A stretch of DNA of 64,000 nucleotides. It comes from Campylobacter concisus. GTDB lineage: Bacteria; Campylobacterota; Campylobacteria; Campylobacterales; Campylobacteraceae. Location: assembly GCF_003048535.1 (NCBI RefSeq), contig NZ_PIRQ01000003.1, positions 175,643 through 239,642 of the forward strand, written 5' to 3'. The position numbers and the translations under genes were made by a program. The notes beneath the pieces are model-generated. The model was not told the origin of the DNA, searched no databases, and was given only the letters and a program-made list of their open reading frames with translations. This document shows positions 19,834 to 28,438 of this stretch, in pieces. Position 1 is the stretch's first letter; the number at the start of each line of letters is the position of its first letter.

Positions 19834-20694
19834 CTATTTTAGCCTAGCAATAAATTCTTCCACCTGTGAAATATTATTAAATTCTAAAACTAGATTGCCA
19901 GATTTTACTTTTGTCTTTATCTTTAAATTTTTAAAAATTTCTTGTAAATTTGATAGCTTTTTACTCATTTCCTCAGAAATTTTTGGTTTTTTGTCTTTTA
20001 TCTCTTCCTTGTTTTTTATCTTTTTTACTAAAATTTCTGTGTCTCTAACGCTTAACTTTTGACCGATGATCGTATCAACAACCATCTTTTCTTCTTCGGT
20101 GCTAAGCCCAACTATAACTTTAGCGTGACCTTGTGTAAGCTTATCTTCTTGTAAAAGTTTTTGTGTATAGTCGCTAAGAAGTAGAAGTCTCATTGTGTTT
20201 GTTATTTGAGTTCTGCTCTTATGAATGATGTTTGCTAAGCCGTCTTGTGTGATCTTATACTCATTTATAAGCTCTTTATACGACTTTGCGAGTTCGATCG
20301 GATTTAAATTTTCACGTTGAATATTTTCGATAAGTGCAAGCTCTCTTAAATTTTGAGACTTGATGTCAGCGATGATCGCCTTTATCTTGCTTGCTCCAAG
20401 CATCTTTGTAGCGCGGTATCTACGCTCACCGGCTATTAGCATATAGCCATCATCTTTTTTGATAACGATTATTGGTTGGATCAATCCATGCCTTTTGATG
20501 CTGGCACTTAGCTCTTTTAAGGCCTCTTCGTCAAAATGCGTTCTTGGCTGGTATGGGTTTGGTAAAATTTCATCTATATTTATCTCTTCGACTATCTCAG
20601 AGTCGTTTAAATTTGCAATCTCTTTGCTGTAGGCCTGCTCTACATCTTCAAGTATCGCACTAAGTCCACGCCCTAATCCACCTTTTTTAGCCAT
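19834..20694 (-). CDS. parB: Chromosome-partitioning protein ParB
   Basis: CTP-dependent DNA clamp that loads at parS and spreads. It has an N-terminal basic tail (AKKGGLGRGLSAIL), the ParB/Srx domain with IDEILPNPYQPRTHF and the CTP-binding arginine motif AGERRYRA, a helix-turn-helix (ITQDGLANIIHKSRTQITNTMRL), and a C-terminal dimerisation region. It follows parA by 15 bp. I did not find a canonical palindromic parS in this window. Confidence 0.94.
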   Translation of the reverse strand: MAKKGGLGRGLSAILEDVEQAYSKEIANLNDSEIVEEINIDEILPNPYQPRTHFDEEALKELSASIKRHGLIQPIIVIKKDDGYMLIAGERRYRATKMLGASKIKAIIADIKSQNLRELALIENIQRENLNPIELAKSYKELINEYKITQDGLANIIHKSRTQITNTMRLLLLSDYTQKLLQEDKLTQGHAKVIVGLSTEEEKMVVDTIIGQKLSVRDTEILVKKIKNKEEIKDKKPKISEEMSKKLSNLQEIFKNLKIKTKVKSGNLVLEFNNISQVEEFIARLK

Positions 20695-20709
20695 TTTTTT
20701 CCTTATTTT

Positions 20710-21492
20710 TTAGTTTAAAATACAATATGCCAAATTTTGATACGCGATCGAGCCTGGTGATTTTATATCATAAAGTATCACTGGCTTACCAAAACTTGGG
20801 CTTTCAGCAAGTTTCACATTTCTTGGCACTACTACAAATTCCTCTTTGCTATCCTTACTCTTAAAGAGCTTATTTTCAAAATGCTGCTTCAAATTAGCAA
20901 TTGTCTCTTTTGAGAGATTATTTTGCGAACTAAACATAGTCGGCAAAAAGCCCTTTATATTTAGCTTCGGATTTATTGTCTTCTTAATAATCTTAACCGT
21001 ATTTAAAATTTGAGCCAAGCCTTCAAGTGCGTAAAATTCACATTGAATCGGGATGATAACACTATCGCTTGCGCTAAGAGCATTTACTGTGATACTGCCA
21101 AGTGCTGGAGGACTATCAATGATGATAAAATCATAGTCGTTTACAACTTCTGAAATTTTATTTTTAAGGATTAGTTTATAGTCCTTATTTTGATCGTTAA
21201 ATTCTTGCTCGATGCCGACAAGTCCGATGTTTGATGGAGCTAAAAAAAGTGTTGGGATCTCAGTTTTTAATACGATTTGTGAGAGCTTTTTCCTATCTGT
21301 TAAGACGTGATAGATGTTAAACTCATAGTCGCTTCTGCTAAAACCAAGTCCAGTCGTCGCGTTTGCCTGTGGATCGATGTCTATTAATAATACTTTTTTC
21401 TCAGCAACCGCCAGTGATGCGGCTAAATTTACGGCCGTTGTGGTCTTACCAACGCCGCCTTTTTGGTTAGCTATTGTTATTATCTCGCTCAT
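20710..21492 (-). CDS. parA: Chromosome-partitioning ATPase ParA (Soj)
   Basis: Deviant-Walker ATPase that moves ParB-parS complexes. The N-terminus is IITIANQKGGVGKTTTAVNLA with the signature lysine before the GKT, followed by LLIDIDPQANATTGLG and IIIDSPPALGSITVNAL. The length (260) matches Soj-type chromosomal ParA. The start overlaps the birA end by four bases. Confidence 0.95.
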   Translation of the reverse strand: MSEIITIANQKGGVGKTTTAVNLAASLAVAEKKVLLIDIDPQANATTGLGFSRSDYEFNIYHVLTDRKKLSQIVLKTEIPTLFLAPSNIGLVGIEQEFNDQNKDYKLILKNKISEVVNDYDFIIIDSPPALGSITVNALSASDSVIIPIQCEFYALEGLAQILNTVKIIKKTINPKLNIKGFLPTMFSSQNNLSKETIANLKQHFENKLFKSKDSKEEFVVVPRNVKLAESPSFGKPVILYDIKSPGSIAYQNLAYCILN

Positions 21493-22124
21493 CTTAACGA
21501 ATATACCTTTTCCCCGTTTAATAATATCGCTCCATCATCGCAAATTTCAGCATCCTGAAGCGAAACAGCTCTATTTGCAATATGCGTAATAAAACCTTTT
21601 GACTTGCAAAAGTCTATCCTAAATTTGCTAAAAATTGGCTTCCATAAAATCTTTTTATCAAGCATGCTAACAAAGCCCCAAACCAGCTCATCTACGCTAG
21701 TTTTTATATCCAAAATGCCCGCATTTTCGGGCGCGCTAGCTAAATTTATCCCCATGCCACAAATGTAAATTTCATCCACTTTATTTGTCAAAGTGCCACC
21801 TATTTTGCGACCATCTACGTAAAAATCATTTGGCCATTTTAGCCAGCATTTTGAGCCAAGTTCGCTCAGGACTTCACGCATCAACATAGAAAAATATATT
21901 GAGATCGAGGGCGGAGGTATGTCGCTTGGCAACTCATCTTCGCTTATGCAAAATGACATAAACAAATTTCCGCCAAGCCCTTCCCAGCTGTTGCCGCGGC
22001 TACCGACCCCTTTTGTTTGATTATACGCCACGACCATATACGGAGCTTTTATCTCGCCGTTTTTTAGGGCGTCTATCAAAAATTCCTGCGTCGAAGGCAG
22101 ACTTTGGAAAAACTCAACCTTCAA
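21489..22124 (-). CDS. birA: Biotin-[acetyl-CoA-carboxylase] ligase, monofunctional
   Basis: Attaches biotin to the AccB carrier protein. At 211 residues it lacks the N-terminal DNA-binding winged helix of E. coli BirA (321 residues), so it should not repress biotin genes. The ligase motifs remain: the biotinyl-AMP loop as GVGSRGNSWEG, the active-site lysine region CWLKWPNDFYVDGRKIGG, and IYICGMGINL. It lies between thiD and parA and overlaps parA by four bases. Confidence 0.9.
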   Translation of the reverse strand: MKVEFFQSLPSTQEFLIDALKNGEIKAPYMVVAYNQTKGVGSRGNSWEGLGGNLFMSFCISEDELPSDIPPPSISIYFSMLMREVLSELGSKCWLKWPNDFYVDGRKIGGTLTNKVDEIYICGMGINLASAPENAGILDIKTSVDELVWGFVSMLDKKILWKPIFSKFRIDFCKSKGFITHIANRAVSLQDAEICDDGAILLNGEKVYSLR

Positions 22125-22125
22125 A

Positions 22126-22914
22126 TCACACCTTAAATTTATAGAAGTGATTTACCGGATTTTGTCCGCCACCGATGATGACCGCGTTTTTAATAGCGTT
22201 AAAGATATAATCATGCGCATTTTTTACGCTCTCTTTTAGGCTATGTCCATTTGCTAAATTTGAAGCGATCGCGCTTGATAACGAGCAGCCTGAGCCGTGA
22301 GTTGCGGTCGTTTTTATGCGCTCATCGCTAAAAATTTCATACTTGCTGCCATCATAAAATATATCAAGCGACTTGCCTTCTATCTCGCCACACTTTAGAT
22401 AGACGCTCTTTGTGCCAAATTTCAAAAGCTCCTTGCAAGCCTCTTTTAGCTCGCTCTCGCCCTTTAGCTCACGCTTTAAAATTTCGCGCGCTTCAAAGAT
22501 ATTTGGCGTGATCACGCTTGCAAGTGGGAAAAGCTCCTCCACGATCGCATCTTTTGCAGCGCCTTCTAGCCAGATATCGCCATTTTTACAGCTCATAACA
22601 GGATCAAGCACGACTGGTGGTAAATTTTTGATCTCTCTTAGCGTTTTTGCGACGCTTTTGATGATCTCAACGCTTGGGACGACGCCTATTTTTATCACAT
22701 CAACTCTTATATCATCAAATATCGCCTTGATCTGATCCTCGATGAGCTTAGTATCAACTAGCTGCATGCCAAATATGCCCTTTGTATTTTGAGCAGTGAC
22801 CGCCGTAATCGCTCCCATCGCATAGATGCCGTGTGCTATAAAGACCTTTATATCAGCTAAAACTCCAGCTCCGCCGCTTGGATCAACGCCTGCTATACTT
22901 AGCGCATTTTTCAT
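22126..22914 (-). CDS. thiD: Hydroxymethylpyrimidine/phosphomethylpyrimidine kinase
   Basis: Phosphorylates HMP and then HMP-P to give the pyrimidine half of thiamine. The 262-residue ribokinase-like protein opens with SIAGVDPSGGAGVLADIK and has VVLDPVMSCKNGD, ITPNIFEA and the anion-hole/catalytic segment THGSGCSLSSAIA. No TPP riboswitch-like sequence is apparent in the short gap upstream. It sits one base from birA and about 25 from fmt; in C. jejuni thiD is not part of the fmt-birA pair. Confidence 0.93.
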   Translation of the reverse strand: MKNALSIAGVDPSGGAGVLADIKVFIAHGIYAMGAITAVTAQNTKGIFGMQLVDTKLIEDQIKAIFDDIRVDVIKIGVVPSVEIIKSVAKTLREIKNLPPVVLDPVMSCKNGDIWLEGAAKDAIVEELFPLASVITPNIFEAREILKRELKGESELKEACKELLKFGTKSVYLKCGEIEGKSLDIFYDGSKYEIFSDERIKTTATHGSGCSLSSAIASNLANGHSLKESVKNAHDYIFNAIKNAVIIGGGQNPVNHFYKFKV

Positions 22915-22939
22915 ATTTTCTCCTATTAAATTTTGATTA

Positions 22940-23848
22940 TTACTCTATTTTGTCGCCAACACTAAGACGCTTACCATTTATATATGCTTTTGCGTTTGTT
23001 GGCTTTTTGCTTGGCTCTTGAAGCTCGTAAATTTTGACCGCGCCACCCTTGCAAGCAACCACAGCGTGATCTTTTTCTATGCTTAAAATTTCTCCGCTTT
23101 TGCCACTTTTTTCGCTTAGTCCAAGTGATAAAATTTTTAGCCCACTTGCTAGATAAATCCCTGGCCAAGGTGTGAGCGCGCGAAATTTATTATAAATTTG
23201 CCCCGCCTCTTCATCAAAGCTAAAAAGTCCGTCGCTTTTACTTATTTTTTTGCAGTGCGTAGCTTGTGTGTCATCTTGCTTTTGTGGTTTTAAATTTTCA
23301 AAATTCTTAAGCACTTTTACGATTAGCTCGCCGCCAAGCTCGCCTAGCTCACTAAAAAGCTCGCTTGACATCTTATTTTCGCAAGGCGTGTAGATGAAGT
23401 CTAGTATATCGCCAGTGTCAAGCCCAGCATCCATTAGCATAGCTGTGACGCCAGTTTGCTTCTCGCCTGCTAGGATCGCGCTTTGTATAGGGCTCGCACC
23501 TCTATATTTTGGCAAGATAGAAGCGTGTAAATTTATACAAGTCGCCACGTCAAGCACGCTTTGGGGCAAAATTTTGCCATAAGCTGCCACCACGATAAAT
23601 TTAGGCTCAAATGCCTTTAGCTCGGCAACCACCGCCTCATTTTTTAGCGTATTTGGTGTAAGCACTGGCACGCCTACTAGCTCATTTTGAGCGTAAATTT
23701 TCACCTCACTTGGGGTTAAAATTTGCTTTCTGCCAACTGGCTTATCAGGCTGGGTAAAGACCGCTTTTATGTTAAAGCCAGCCTCTTTTAGATGCCTAAG
23801 TATCCTAACAGCATAATCAGGCGTTCCCATAAAAACTACATTCATCAC
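22940..23848 (-). CDS. fmt: Methionyl-tRNA formyltransferase
   Basis: Formylates initiator Met-tRNA using 10-formyl-tetrahydrofolate. The 302-residue protein has VVFMGTPDYAVRIL at the N-terminus, the folate-site motif NLHASILPKYRGASPIQ and the DxGDIL motif (MDAGLDTGDIL), followed by the C-terminal OB-fold that binds tRNA. Two consecutive ATG codons are possible starts. A 13-bp gap separates it from the EF-hand gene upstream. Confidence 0.95.
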   Translation of the reverse strand: MMNVVFMGTPDYAVRILRHLKEAGFNIKAVFTQPDKPVGRKQILTPSEVKIYAQNELVGVPVLTPNTLKNEAVVAELKAFEPKFIVVAAYGKILPQSVLDVATCINLHASILPKYRGASPIQSAILAGEKQTGVTAMLMDAGLDTGDILDFIYTPCENKMSSELFSELGELGGELIVKVLKNFENLKPQKQDDTQATHCKKISKSDGLFSFDEEAGQIYNKFRALTPWPGIYLASGLKILSLGLSEKSGKSGEILSIEKDHAVVACKGGAVKIYELQEPSKKPTNAKAYINGKRLSVGDKIE

Positions 23849-23861
23849 TTTCCTTTAAATT

Positions 23862-24197
23862 TCAACGACTTTTATTTTGATCTACGTTTTGCCTGCTTGG
23901 CGGCCAAGAGGCGCATGGATCTTCTTGCCAGTCAATCTTTTGAAATATCAAACTTCCTAGCTCATTAATGCTAACTTTGCCACTACGATCAAGATCCAGT
24001 CTTTTAAAATCCTCACTAGTGCATAGATCTGGTGCTATTTTTAGTCCTGGTGGTACCTTGCAAGCCGTCCATTCACCTAAATTTAGCATGCCGTCACGAT
24101 CTATATCATTGTAATCCAAAAACATATACGCCGGATCCGCTGGATCACAGCTATATACACCAAGGCAAAATAGCATAATGCAAAAAATTTTCTTCAT
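23862..24197 (-). CDS. Secreted or lipid-anchored EF-hand protein
   Basis: A 111-residue exported protein with a signal sequence ending in LGVYSC; the cysteine at ~17 could be lipidated but the lipobox is imperfect. Two EF-hand calcium loops are readable: DIDRDGMLNLGE and DLDRSGKVSINE, both with acidic residues at positions 1 and 3, Gly at 6 and Glu at 12. Three more cysteines (CKVPPG, DLCTSED, DPCASW) could form disulfides. It occupies the slot between obg and fmt where C. jejuni has proB. Function unknown; a calcium-binding periplasmic or surface role is the limit of what can be inferred. Confidence 0.72.
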   Translation of the reverse strand: MKKIFCIMLFCLGVYSCDPADPAYMFLDYNDIDRDGMLNLGEWTACKVPPGLKIAPDLCTSEDFKRLDLDRSGKVSINELGSLIFQKIDWQEDPCASWPPSRQNVDQNKSR

Positions 24198-24243
24198 TTT
24201 ATACTCTTAAAAACCTATGCTCAAAGCGCTAAAAAGTTGCAAC

Positions 24244-25302
24244 TCAAAGCTCATTTTTTAGTAGCTCAAGCAGTGCAAATTTAAGCTCGTCGATGTTCTC
24301 ATTTGTCGCTGATGAGATTGGCAAAATAAAATATGGCTTTGAATGATCAAAGCTGAGTAAATCTTGTTTGTAGATAAATTTACCGTTTTGCTCTGGCTTT
24401 AGCTTCAAAAATTTTATAAATTCTTTTATGTTTTCATCTAAATTTTCCGCCGCATCGACTCTGGTGATAGCGATCGCATAGTCCCTGCTAGCAAGCACGC
24501 TTGAAAATTTAGCAACCTCTTCTTTCAACACACTAAACTGCTCGCTCATACCTCTATAGTTTGCTCCGTCTATCATAAAAAGTAAAATTTTATTTCGCTC
24601 GATATGCTTTAGAAATTTAACGCCCAAACCGCGTCCATCGCTCGCCCCTTCGATGATACCAGGGATGTCAGCCATAACAAAGCCACTAAACTCATCAACC
24701 TCAACAAGGCCAAGCTTTGGCGTAAGCGTCGTAAATTCGTAGTTTGCTATCTGCGGTTTGGCATTTGATACTGTTGAAATAAGAGTTGATTTACCAACAT
24801 TTGGAAAGCCCACCAAACCAACATCAGCAATGAGCTTTAACTCGAGCCTTACTTCAATACTCTCTTCAGGCATACCTTTTTGTGCGTATTCTGGAGCTTG
24901 ATTGATAGAGCTTTTAAAGTGAAAATTTCCGAGTCCGCCTTTACCGCCCTTTAAAAATAGCGTCTTTTGGCCCTCGCTAACTATATCACAGAGTAGTTCA
25001 TTTGTCTGTGCATCATAAACGGCTGTACCAGGAGGGACTATGAGTTCTAAATTTTCGCCCTTTTTGCCGGTCATTCGCTTGCCCATACCAGCTTCACCAT
25101 TGCCAGCCTTCATGGCTCTTTTACCCTTATAATTTGCTAAAGTATGGGTATTGTTGTCACAAACAAAATAAACATCTCCGCCATCTCCGCCATCTCCGCC
25201 ATCAGGACCACCTAAAATGACGTGTTTTTCACGGCGAAAACTCACAGCTCCAGCTCCACCATGCCCCGAACTTAGAGTCAATTTTGCACTATCTATAAAC
25301 AT
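24244..25302 (-). CDS. obg: GTPase Obg (CgtA), 50S assembly factor
   Basis: Essential GTPase that checks late 50S subunit assembly and senses ppGpp. The Gly-rich Obg fold covers residues ~1-158 ([28 protein letters not shown]), followed by the G domain: G1 GFPNVGKS, G2 with YEFTTLTP, G3 DIPG. The G4 motif, usually NKxD, reads TRVD (AITRVDA). Its neighbours rpmA and rplU encode 50S proteins, the usual partnership. A -10 box TATAAT lies ~26 nt before the start. Confidence 0.94.
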   Translation of the reverse strand: MFIDSAKLTLSSGHGGAGAVSFRREKHVILGGPDGGDGGDGGDVYFVCDNNTHTLANYKGKRAMKAGNGEAGMGKRMTGKKGENLELIVPPGTAVYDAQTNELLCDIVSEGQKTLFLKGGKGGLGNFHFKSSINQAPEYAQKGMPEESIEVRLELKLIADVGLVGFPNVGKSTLISTVSNAKPQIANYEFTTLTPKLGLVEVDEFSGFVMADIPGIIEGASDGRGLGVKFLKHIERNKILLFMIDGANYRGMSEQFSVLKEEVAKFSSVLASRDYAIAITRVDAAENLDENIKEFIKFLKLKPEQNGKFIYKQDLLSFDHSKPYFILPISSATNENIDELKFALLELLKNEL

Positions 25303-25327
25303 TTTTTACCTTAAATTTTTTATTTGG

Positions 25328-25333
25328 ATTATA
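25328..25333 (-). promoter_or_regulatory. Sigma70 -10 box of obg
   Basis: Minus-strand gaTATAATc-like box ~26 nt before the obg ATG, downstream of the rpmA terminator. It supports obg starting its own transcript that may continue into fmt, thiD, birA and parAB. Confidence 0.5.
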
Positions 25334-25497
25334 TCCAACTTTACTGAAATTTAAATCGTGATATCTTGTCTAAAATAAAGCAAAAACAATCAGCATGAAG
25401 CCTAAAATATAAAGTTATGGTTGATTTAAAATTTCTATCAAACAGCTATTTTAAAAATTCTAAACACTAAATAAAAATTTTAATTTTTGAATAATTT

Positions 25498-25525
25498 TAA
25501 GAAAGAAAGGGGCGATTGCCCCAAG
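25498..25525 (-). terminator. Rho-independent terminator of rplU-rpmA
   Basis: Read on the minus strand: GGGGC, a four-base loop, GCCCC, then TTTCTTTCTT. It is the most textbook terminator in the window, placed just past the rpmA stop. The remaining ~170 bp up to obg are AT-rich with no visible gene. Confidence 0.85.
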
Positions 25526-25527
25526 GA

Positions 25528-25785
25528 TTATGCAGCTGGATAAACAGATACTTTTTTTCTGTTTTTATCAAGTCTTTCAAATTTTACAAAACCATCAACT
25601 AATGCAAAAATAGTGTGATCTTTGCCAAGACCTACGTTATTTCCAGCATGAGTTGCTGTTCCTCTTTGGCGGATGATTATATTTCCAGCACGAACGAACT
25701 CGCCACCAAATTTCTTAACACCTAATCGGCGTCCGATACTATCACGGTTATTTTGGGTTGAACCTTGACCTTTTTTGTGTGCCAT
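25528..25785 (-). CDS. rpmA: 50S ribosomal protein L27
   Basis: Bacterial L27, whose N-terminal tail reaches the peptidyl-transferase centre. The start is [19 protein letters not shown]. It lacks the cleavable N-terminal extension found in Firmicutes. 85 residues, 11 bp after rplU, followed by a strong terminator. Confidence 0.97.
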   Translation of the reverse strand: MAHKKGQGSTQNNRDSIGRRLGVKKFGGEFVRAGNIIIRQRGTATHAGNNVGLGKDHTIFALVDGFVKFERLDKNRKKVSVYPAA

Positions 25786-25796
25786 ATCTTATCTCC

Positions 25797-26111
25797 TTAA
25801 GCTGCGATACTTACGACTTTTACACGTGTAAATTGTCTTCTAAAGCCGCGTTTTAGTTTTGAGTCTTTACGTCTGCGTTTTTTGTAGATAACTACTTTTT
25901 TGTCTTTGCCTTCATTAATGACCTCAAGAACAACTTTTGCACCCTTCACAAATGGCGCACCTACCTTTACTTCGCTGTCATTTACAGCCAAAACTTCTGT
26001 AATCTCAACGGTTGATTTAGCTTCAGCACTAAAGTGATCTAGCTTAAGGTACTCGCCCTCGCTAACACGATATTGCTTACCACCATGCTTAAATATAGCG
26101 TATTTTGACAT
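25797..26111 (-). CDS. rplU: 50S ribosomal protein L21
   Basis: L21 (104 residues) with [19 protein letters not shown] at the start and [13 protein letters not shown] near the C-terminus. It is the first gene of the usual rplU-rpmA pair. Confidence 0.97.
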   Translation of the reverse strand: MSKYAIFKHGGKQYRVSEGEYLKLDHFSAEAKSTVEITEVLAVNDSEVKVGAPFVKGAKVVLEVINEGKDKKVVIYKKRRRKDSKLKRGFRRQFTRVKVVSIAA

Positions 26112-26218
26112 ACTCTACCTTTCTAAAATTTGGTAAGACCAAAAAGCACTTTTTTGCAAAAGATTTATGGAGCTTTATTGGTTGTAAAGTGTGAATGTTA
26201 GCCAAAAGTTTATAAATT

Positions 26219-27181
26219 CTACTTTAATGCCCCTGATTTTATGATCTCATCGGCTAAATTTCTTATCATAGAGCTATGATCCAGAAAAAAGGTTTTGTCA
26301 TTTGGTAAATAAGGCTGATGTATCAGAGTTTTAGCTACTGGCGCATTTAAGATCATATTTATCAGTTCAAACTCAGGTGGCAAAACAAAATAGAGTTTTG
26401 GCCTAGGAATTTCATTTTGAAAGAGCCTCTGCGCATAAAATTTACTGAAATTTTCGTTCTTTGGAAGCTTTATCTCTTTAAAGAGCTCAAGTGGCAAAAA
26501 GTAGCGTGCCAAAGCGTGAAGTCCGTGTGCGAAAATATAAAGCCTTTTTTCAAATTTAGGCGCATCTGTCCTGTCAAATATGGAGCAAAATTTCTGCAAA
26601 TGCTCACTCATGGCAGCCACATCTTTTTTATGCAGGGCAAGCATAAATTTAACCGCCTCTCTTTCGTTTGTCGGCTTTTTTGACTGCGCAAAAGCGTGAG
26701 CCTTTTCTAGAGCTGAGGCAAGTAAATTTTCATCCTGCCAAAGCATCGCCGTGAGCAAATCATGCATCACGCATAGAAATTTATAGCCGTTTTTGCTAGG
26801 TGGCAGGCCTTTTGGAAAGATCCTTGCCATACTCTGCGTGTCACCACAAGCGATAGCAAAAAATGCCGGTATGAGCCTCTCACACTGATCGTATCCACCG
26901 CTGCATCCTGGAAGTAAATTTAGCTTAGCATATTGAAAAATGAGATTATTTAGTGCCTCGACGTCGCCCTCAGTTAGGCACTTTTCAAGGTAAAAGTCGT
27001 AGCGTCTAGCTCTTGAAAAAGAGAGTAATCGTATGAGCTCACATAAAAAGTCATATTCGTTTAAATTTTTCTCTTTTATCTGGGCGTAAATGCTTGCATA
27101 CTCGTCTAAAAGTAGCTCTTCATCGCTTTTTGGTAGTTTTTTGGTTTTGAAAATATTAGGCAAGCCTTCTAAAAATGACAT
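26219..27181 (-). CDS. Uncharacterised helical 320-residue protein
   Basis: A cytoplasmic protein without signal peptide or membrane segment, predicted to be almost entirely helical. I see helix-pair units such as AFFAIACGDTQSMARIF, DLLTAMLWQDENLLASALE and VKFMLALHKKDVAAMSEHL, a TPR- or Imm49-like arrangement, but the resemblance is only in general pattern. Two cysteines flank a Gly-rich turn (PGCSGGYDQCER). It is transcribed away from flhB and toward rplU, with 107 bp before the L21 gene. I do not recognise a function. Codon use looks like that of its neighbours, so nothing suggests recent transfer. Confidence 0.65.
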   Translation of the reverse strand: MSFLEGLPNIFKTKKLPKSDEELLLDEYASIYAQIKEKNLNEYDFLCELIRLLSFSRARRYDFYLEKCLTEGDVEALNNLIFQYAKLNLLPGCSGGYDQCERLIPAFFAIACGDTQSMARIFPKGLPPSKNGYKFLCVMHDLLTAMLWQDENLLASALEKAHAFAQSKKPTNEREAVKFMLALHKKDVAAMSEHLQKFCSIFDRTDAPKFEKRLYIFAHGLHALARYFLPLELFKEIKLPKNENFSKFYAQRLFQNEIPRPKLYFVLPPEFELINMILNAPVAKTLIHQPYLPNDKTFFLDHSSMIRNLADEIIKSGALK

Positions 27182-27276
27182 TTTGTGTTTCCTTATTTTT
27201 GCTAATTTTAGCCAAAAACACCTAATTTTCCACGTGCAAAAGGTGGCTTTAGCGGATATTTTAACCGCATTTTGGC

Positions 27277-27282
27277 TATAAT
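27277..27282 (+). promoter_or_regulatory. Sigma70 -10 box of flhB
   Basis: TATAAT, 31 nt before the flhB ATG, in the divergent region between the 320-residue gene and flhB. A housekeeping-type box fits flhB, which is needed early in flagellar assembly. Confidence 0.45.
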
Positions 27283-27313
27283 CGCCCCAAATTTAAGCAA
27301 GTATGGGATAAAG

Positions 27314-28387
27314 ATGGCAGGCGAAGATCAGGAAAAAACCGAAGAAGCGACCCCCAAAAAGATAGAAGATGCCAAAAAGGACGGCAACGTCCCCAAAAGT
27401 CAGGACCTAGCTGGGTTCGTGACCCTAGTTATTGCTATTGGCGTACTACTTGCAATGCTAAATTTTATGAAAGAACAGATCATCTCACTTTATATCTACT
27501 ACTCAAAATTTATCGGTCAGCCACTTACCTTGCCAACTGTAAAAATGATCGTCGTAAATACCTTTGCAAGGTCGCTTCTTATGATACTTCCAGTTTGTAT
27601 CTGTGTGGCGATCGCTGGTGTCATCGCAAATGTAATGCAGTTTGGATTTATCTTTACCACAAAACCCATAATGCCAAATTTTGGTAAGATAAACCCGCTA
27701 AAAGGGCTAAAAAATTTATTCTCGATGAAAAAAGTGATAGACAGTATTAAAATCGTGCTAAAAGTTAGCATCGTCTTTGGTGTTGGATTTTATTTTTTCT
27801 TGCAGTTTATAAAGGAGCTACCGCACACGCTCTTTTTTTCTATGTTTGATCAGCTTGCTTGGCTAAAAGAAAAGCTCATTATTCTTGTTAGTGTCATGCT
27901 TTTTATACTTTTCGTGATCGGACTTATTGACCTTCTCATTGTGCGTTTTCAGTATTTTAAAGACCTTCGTATGAGCAAGCAAGAGATAAAAGATGAGTAT
28001 AAGCAAATGGAAGGAGATCCTCAGGTAAAAGGCAGAATTCGTCAAGCACAAATGCGTGCAGCCAAGCGTCGAATGATGCAAAATATCCCACAAGCTGACG
28101 TAGTCATCACAAACCCTACTCACTACGCCGTGGCGATAAGATATGATAAAAGTCGCGACGAGGCGCCGATAATACTTGCCAAAGGTGTTGATTTTTTAGC
28201 ATTGCAAATCAAAAAAATAGCCGTTGAAAATGGTGTGCAAATTTATGAAAACCCACCACTCGCAAGAGAGCTTTATAAAATTTGTGAAGTCGATGATACG
28301 ATACCAGCACATCTTTTTAGAGCCGTAGCCGAGGTGCTAAGCTTCGTTTATATGAGCAATAAACAAAAATTTAAAGATAAGCTTTGA
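27314..28387 (+). CDS. flhB: Flagellar export-switch protein FlhB
   Basis: Inner-membrane component of the flagellar type III export gate that changes substrate class from rod/hook to filament. The start chosen is the ATG giving MAGEDQEKTEEATPKK, with GGATAAAG before it; an upstream in-frame start (27272) would lie on the promoter. The 357 residues contain four membrane helices between ~30 and 205, then the cytoplasmic autocleavage motif NPTH (VVITNPTHYAVAIRY). It is the only flagellar gene in the window, standing alone as in C. jejuni. Confidence 0.94.
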   Translation: MAGEDQEKTEEATPKKIEDAKKDGNVPKSQDLAGFVTLVIAIGVLLAMLNFMKEQIISLYIYYSKFIGQPLTLPTVKMIVVNTFARSLLMILPVCICVAIAGVIANVMQFGFIFTTKPIMPNFGKINPLKGLKNLFSMKKVIDSIKIVLKVSIVFGVGFYFFLQFIKELPHTLFFSMFDQLAWLKEKLIILVSVMLFILFVIGLIDLLIVRFQYFKDLRMSKQEIKDEYKQMEGDPQVKGRIRQAQMRAAKRRMMQNIPQADVVITNPTHYAVAIRYDKSRDEAPIILAKGVDFLALQIKKIAVENGVQIYENPPLARELYKICEVDDTIPAHLFRAVAEVLSFVYMSNKQKFKDKL

Positions 28388-28434
28388 TAAATTCTGCTCT
28401 TGCCACTAGAAAATACTAGCAGCAAGAGAATTTA
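28388..28434. terminator. Bidirectional hairpin between flhB and dcuB
   Basis: Arms CTCTTGC/GCAAGAG, extended by TAAATT/AATTTA, lie between the convergent stop codons of flhB and the DcuB gene. The AT-rich flanks on both sides would give T-runs in either direction. Confidence 0.65.
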
Positions 28435-28438
28435 TATA

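Noticed and set aside
19739..21492. A parS site near parAB
   Set aside because: No sequence close to the usual TGTTTCACGTGAAACA palindrome was noticed; CACGTG occurrences elsewhere lack the flanking arms.
22126..22940. TPP riboswitch for thiD
   Set aside because: The gap to fmt is only about 25 bp and contains no THI-box-like sequence.
25182..25206. Three tandem 9-bp repeats in obg, a possible slippage site
   Set aside because: They encode the conserved Gly-Asp-Gly loop of the Obg fold, and the 9-bp unit keeps the frame.
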